Of a stretch of DNA of 15,452 nucleotides, positions 12,701 through 15,452 are shown piece by piece. The position numbers were made by a program, and so were the translations under genes. The notes below the pieces were generated by a model that saw nothing but the letters and a program-made list of their open reading frames with translations, did no database searches and was not told the DNA's origin. Every line of letters begins with the position of its first letter. Positions within the stretch are counted from its first letter, which is position 1. The stretch comes from DATEMK01 sp039914625 (lineage in GTDB: Bacteria; Bacteroidota; Bacteroidia; AKYH767-A; OLB10): the NCBI GenBank assembly GCA_039914625.1, contig JBDSOU010000047.1:1-15452 (forward strand), read 5' to 3'.

Positions 12701-14332
12701 ATGAAAAAAAATATACCATTTATCCTTCTGATTTTTCCTGTTTGCTTATTCGCACAAAACACGTTTCAGAAAGTTTATAATTACCCTGCCGATGCTCAAT
12801 GCTTCGGTGCGTACCAAACATCAGACAACAATTATATTATGACTGGAGTGGCTGATGTTGGGGGATTCAAATTATTTGTTTCAAAGGAAGATTGTGAAGG
12901 AAATTCGTTGTGGAGCAAAACGTACAATACAAGTTCAACCATTGGAAATATTTCAGAACGAATAATTGAATCTGCAAATGGTGATTATGTAATGGCGGGA
13001 AGTGCAGGAAGTTTTGGATCATACAATGTAGAAGTAGTGCGCATGGATAAAAACGGAAATTCACTCTGGAAAAAAATGCTGACTGGCACCGGTGATGATG
13101 TTGTAAATGCAATTATTCAAACTTCTGATTTTGGATTTGTTTTAGCAGGAAAAACCAATTCTTTCGGACAAGACGCAGGCACCGGTTTTTATGATGCATA
13201 TCTCGCAAAGCTTGACAGCAATGGAAATTTTTTGTGGGGAAAAACTTTTGGAACACATTTGAATTATGACGAAGCGTTTGATGTATTGGAAACTCCTGAT
13301 CAAGGATTTGCACTCACAGGTCGTTACATTACTAACGGAGCATTTCATGCCATGCTTTTAAAAACCGATAGCATCGGAGCGTTCAAATATATAAAAGCGT
13401 ATGGCGACAGCAATCACAGTACGAACGGATTTGCATTAATTAATATTCCCGGGGGAGGATTTGCAATTACAGGTAGCACCACTGTTTTGAAAAATAGTTT
13501 CCAGGATTACCCGGATGAATTTTTAATAAAAACAGATCAGAATGGAGATACATTGTGGACACGCGCATGGCATGGTTCTAATTCTGACAGTTTTGAAAAC
13601 GCAAGTTCTTTATTGATGACTCCAAACGGAGATTTTGTAATGGCAATTGCAACCGCTTCGTATCCTACCATTGGTTTTGTGCCAAATAAGCACATGATTT
13701 TACAAACGGATGGATTTGGTCATATTATTCTTGCGCGGACATATAATAATGGTGGTTCACATTATCCGTATCTTACAAAAGCAGTAGATGGTTTTGGATA
13801 TTTAATTTCAGGATTCAGCAATTTTTATACTCCTGATTTTAATCCGGTGCTTATCCGCACGGATTCCAATTTCGTAAGCGGATGCAATGAAACAGATGTT
13901 ACTTCAATGACAATTGAACAGCAACCACAACTTTTTGTAAAAACTCCTTCGTGCGTGCTTGATTCAGGCGGAAGCGTGACAAATGCTATTACAGAAAATT
14001 CTTTTTCATTTACCATTACTTCCCTTTGCGAAAATATAATTGACAGTTGTACGATTACTTCTGTTGCAGAAAATTTGAATAATCATTTGGAAATAGCTGT
14101 TTTTCCAAATCCGGCAAATAATTTCCTTTCTATTCATTTTTCAGAAATTGAAAATGCAGAATTAATTATTTTTAATTCGATTGGGAAAGAACTATTAAGA
14201 AAAAATTTATCCATCAAAAATTCAGAATCAATTATTGACATAAGAAATTTAGCTTCCGGAATTTATTTTATTTCAATAAAAAATAATAAAGAAATATTGC
14301 TAAACAAAAAAATTTCAATCATCAGGAACTAA
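12701..14332 (+). CDS. Secreted repeat (propeller-like) protein with T9SS type A sorting domain
   Basis: The frame opens at 12695 (MHMKK) but the ATG at 12701 begins the signal peptide directly (MKKNIPFILLIFPVCLFA) and is preferred, giving 543 residues. The body has six or seven repeats of about 55-60 residues, each with a 'K.D.NGN.LW.K..G' turn followed by a '..GGF.ITG' strand (for example MDKNGNSLWKKMLTGTGDDV and TDQNGDTLWTRAWHGSNSDS). This is the pattern of secreted Bacteroidota proteins thought to fold as propellers. Residues about 455-543 form a T9SS type A tail: IAVFPNPANNFLSIHFSE, IIFNSIGKELLRKN, LASGIYFISIKN and a basic end. It is presumably surface-attached or released by the T9SS. 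The ligand is unknown. Its last 11 bases overlap the WD40 gene on the other strand. Confidence 0.88.
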   Translation: MKKNIPFILLIFPVCLFAQNTFQKVYNYPADAQCFGAYQTSDNNYIMTGVADVGGFKLFVSKEDCEGNSLWSKTYNTSSTIGNISERIIESANGDYVMAGSAGSFGSYNVEVVRMDKNGNSLWKKMLTGTGDDVVNAIIQTSDFGFVLAGKTNSFGQDAGTGFYDAYLAKLDSNGNFLWGKTFGTHLNYDEAFDVLETPDQGFALTGRYITNGAFHAMLLKTDSIGAFKYIKAYGDSNHSTNGFALINIPGGGFAITGSTTVLKNSFQDYPDEFLIKTDQNGDTLWTRAWHGSNSDSFENASSLLMTPNGDFVMAIATASYPTIGFVPNKHMILQTDGFGHIILARTYNNGGSHYPYLTKAVDGFGYLISGFSNFYTPDFNPVLIRTDSNFVSGCNETDVTSMTIEQQPQLFVKTPSCVLDSGGSVTNAITENSFSFTITSLCENIIDSCTITSVAENLNNHLEIAVFPNPANNFLSIHFSEIENAELIIFNSIGKELLRKNLSIKNSESIIDIRNLASGIYFISIKNNKEILLNKKISIIRN

Positions 14333-15233
14333 CTTTCCAGACAATGATGGAACGATCATCTCCTCCTGAAATAAGATTATCATTTTTCCAAAGCAGTTTA
14401 TTTACCGAATTCAAATGACCCTCATATTTTTCTTTATCTAATCGAATCAGTACATTAAAATTTTCTGCATCCCATATTTTTAAAGTTTTGTCGCGGCTTG
14501 CTGTTGCAAAATACTTTTTGTCGGGACTGAAAGCAATGCAATAAATCGCATAGTTGTGAGCGGGGATGGAAGTCATCAGTTTATAATCATTCTTCACGTC
14601 AAAAATATTAAGGTGCGCATCGCGTGAACCTGATAAAAGATAATTTCCGTCAGGAGAATATTGAACTGCATTCACAGAAAATTTTTCCTGGTGCGCCAGC
14701 CATCTTTTTTTCAATTGCAGCGATGGCAATTCAAAAACACAAATACTTCCATCACCACAACCTATCACAGCTTCTTTTTGTTCAGGATGAATAGCAATGC
14801 TTCTCAGTTTTTCATCAGCAAGCTTTATTGTTTTAAATAATGACAGATCATCAAGATGGCTGATGGAAAAAGTTCCTTCACCGCCAATGGAAAATAAAAG
14901 ATTCTGCTCCTCAGAAAAACTTAAATCAAAAACACCTGCAGCATGATATTGCAGTAAACGCATTTCCTTTCTTGTTAACAGATCAATCACATGAATTCCT
15001 CCGGCTGATTGGCCTGCTAATAAAATATTTTTCTGCGGAATTAATTTCAGCGAATAAATAATTTCAGGAATTTGGGCGAGCATTTGTCCGTTATCTGCTG
15101 CATTCAAATCCCATTCTGCAACAATATGGTCGCTGCTTCCTGAAAAGAATTTGTTTTTATCAGAGGATTTTTCCAGCGCATACACCGCCCCTGAATGTCC
15201 TGTTAACCTGACAATTTGCTTAACCTCCATCAT
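14322..15233 (-). CDS. WD40 repeat protein (seven repeats, cytoplasmic)
   Basis: This 303-residue protein is made almost wholly of seven WD40-type repeats of about 40 residues, enough for one closed seven-bladed propeller. The clearest units are LTGHSGAVYALEKSSDKNKF with SGSSDHIVAEWDL, IPAHNYAIYCIAFSPDKKYF with TASRDKTLKIWDA, and GHLNSVNKLLWKNDNLISGG with DDRSIIVWKVSS. Blades 2-4 are more divergent. There is no signal peptide or added catalytic domain, so it is likely a cytoplasmic scaffold with an unknown partner. Two ATG codons in a row (15233 and 15230) could start it. It is divergent from the partial gene at 15338 and convergent with the T9SS gene. Confidence 0.92.
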   Translation of the reverse strand: MMEVKQIVRLTGHSGAVYALEKSSDKNKFFSGSSDHIVAEWDLNAADNGQMLAQIPEIIYSLKLIPQKNILLAGQSAGGIHVIDLLTRKEMRLLQYHAAGVFDLSFSEEQNLLFSIGGEGTFSISHLDDLSLFKTIKLADEKLRSIAIHPEQKEAVIGCGDGSICVFELPSLQLKKRWLAHQEKFSVNAVQYSPDGNYLLSGSRDAHLNIFDVKNDYKLMTSIPAHNYAIYCIAFSPDKKYFATASRDKTLKIWDAENFNVLIRLDKEKYEGHLNSVNKLLWKNDNLISGGDDRSIIVWKVSS

Positions 15234-15269
15234 TTTTAATCTGAAACCGCAAAGCTTAGTAAAAAATTA

Positions 15270-15301
15270 TTTGGAAAAATAGTTTTTCTTATTTACTTTT
15301 A
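15270..15301 (+). promoter_or_regulatory. Promoter of the partial gene at the window end
   Basis: TTTG (15270-15273) is followed after exactly 20 nt by TACTTTTA (15294-15301; 7 of 8 to TAnnTTTG). The predicted start near 15308 leaves a leader of about 30 nt. The box lies in the first of two 18-nt-spaced copies of ttttaacctc (15297-15306 and 15315-15324). Confidence 0.55.
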
Positions 15302-15337
15302 ACCTCGCAATTTATTTTAACCTCTAAAAAAATTCCC

Positions 15338-15452
15338 ATGAAAAAAAATTTACTTCTTTTATCATTAGGATTGTTTTCGATTTGCGCAATTGCAAAGGAA
15401 AAAAAGAGTAACAATTTCCCGAAACATCCCTTGCAAACTTTGGCAACCGGGT
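15338..15452 (+). CDS. Partial gene: exported protein, N-terminus only
   Basis: An ATG at 15338 opens 38 codons before the window ends. The product begins MKKNLLLLSLGLFSICAIA, a clear Sec signal peptide, followed by a Lys-rich start of the mature chain (KEKKSNNFPKHPLQTLATG). A well-spaced Bacteroidota promoter lies 37 nt upstream, which supports a real gene. It is too short to identify a family. Confidence 0.75.
   Translation, partial: MKKNLLLLSLGLFSICAIAKEKKSNNFPKHPLQTLATG

Overview
The window reads as chromosomal DNA of a Bacteroidota bacterium (Sphingobacteriia/Chitinophagia/Flavobacteriia-like; genus not resolvable by eye). The reasons are AT-rich sequence, two secreted proteins with type IX secretion (T9SS) C-terminal sorting domains plus the tail of a third, Bacteroidota-typical families (DUF6029, Omp28, TlpA, H1-like SWIB), promoter -7 boxes of the TAnnTTTG class, and start codons without clear Shine-Dalgarno sequences. 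I see no tRNA, rRNA, CRISPR array, prophage or transposase.

Layout: (a) 24-1562 (-) is a secreted propeller-like T9SS cargo protein. Behind it lies a headless T9SS tail (1615-1788) and a strong hairpin, so an upstream gene seems to have been lost. (b) 2234-3163 (+) is a cytoplasmic-looking protein with a C-terminal carboxypeptidase-regulatory-like domain. It is preceded by a perfect 20-bp palindrome and a good promoter, and followed by a heptameric repeat tract and a terminator. (c) 3312-3922 has no convincing gene but holds decayed-looking minus-strand reading fragments. (d) 3923-4267 (+) is a small nucleoid-type SWIB protein with a histone H1-like tail and its own terminator. (e) 4507-9161 (+) is a compact five-gene cluster: TlpA-like thioredoxin, DUF6029 outer-membrane barrel, Omp28-like lipoprotein with a CxxC, small beta-barrel, and UbiX flavin prenyltransferase. 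(f) 9366-9557 (+) is a small conserved-looking protein that overlaps queG tail to tail. (g) 9547-11581 (-) holds queG and ruvB, separated by an inverted pair of octamer arrays. (h) 11682-12568 (-) is a RES/Xre toxin-antitoxin pair. (i) 12701-14332 (+) is a second T9SS cargo, overlapping a seven-repeat WD40 protein (14322-15233, -). (j) 15338 to the end (+) is the start of another exported protein.

How they work together: the 4507-8589 genes form an envelope module with two thioredoxin-fold proteins flanking a barrel whose only mature cysteines are a CX4C pair. I infer a possible redox link. The RES/Xre pair is self-contained. QueG and RuvB are housekeeping (queuosine synthesis and Holliday-junction migration). 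Most of the window is ordinary chromosome. The parts worth a second look are the intergenic repeats, the palindromic operator candidate, the orphan T9SS tail and the redox/barrel cluster.
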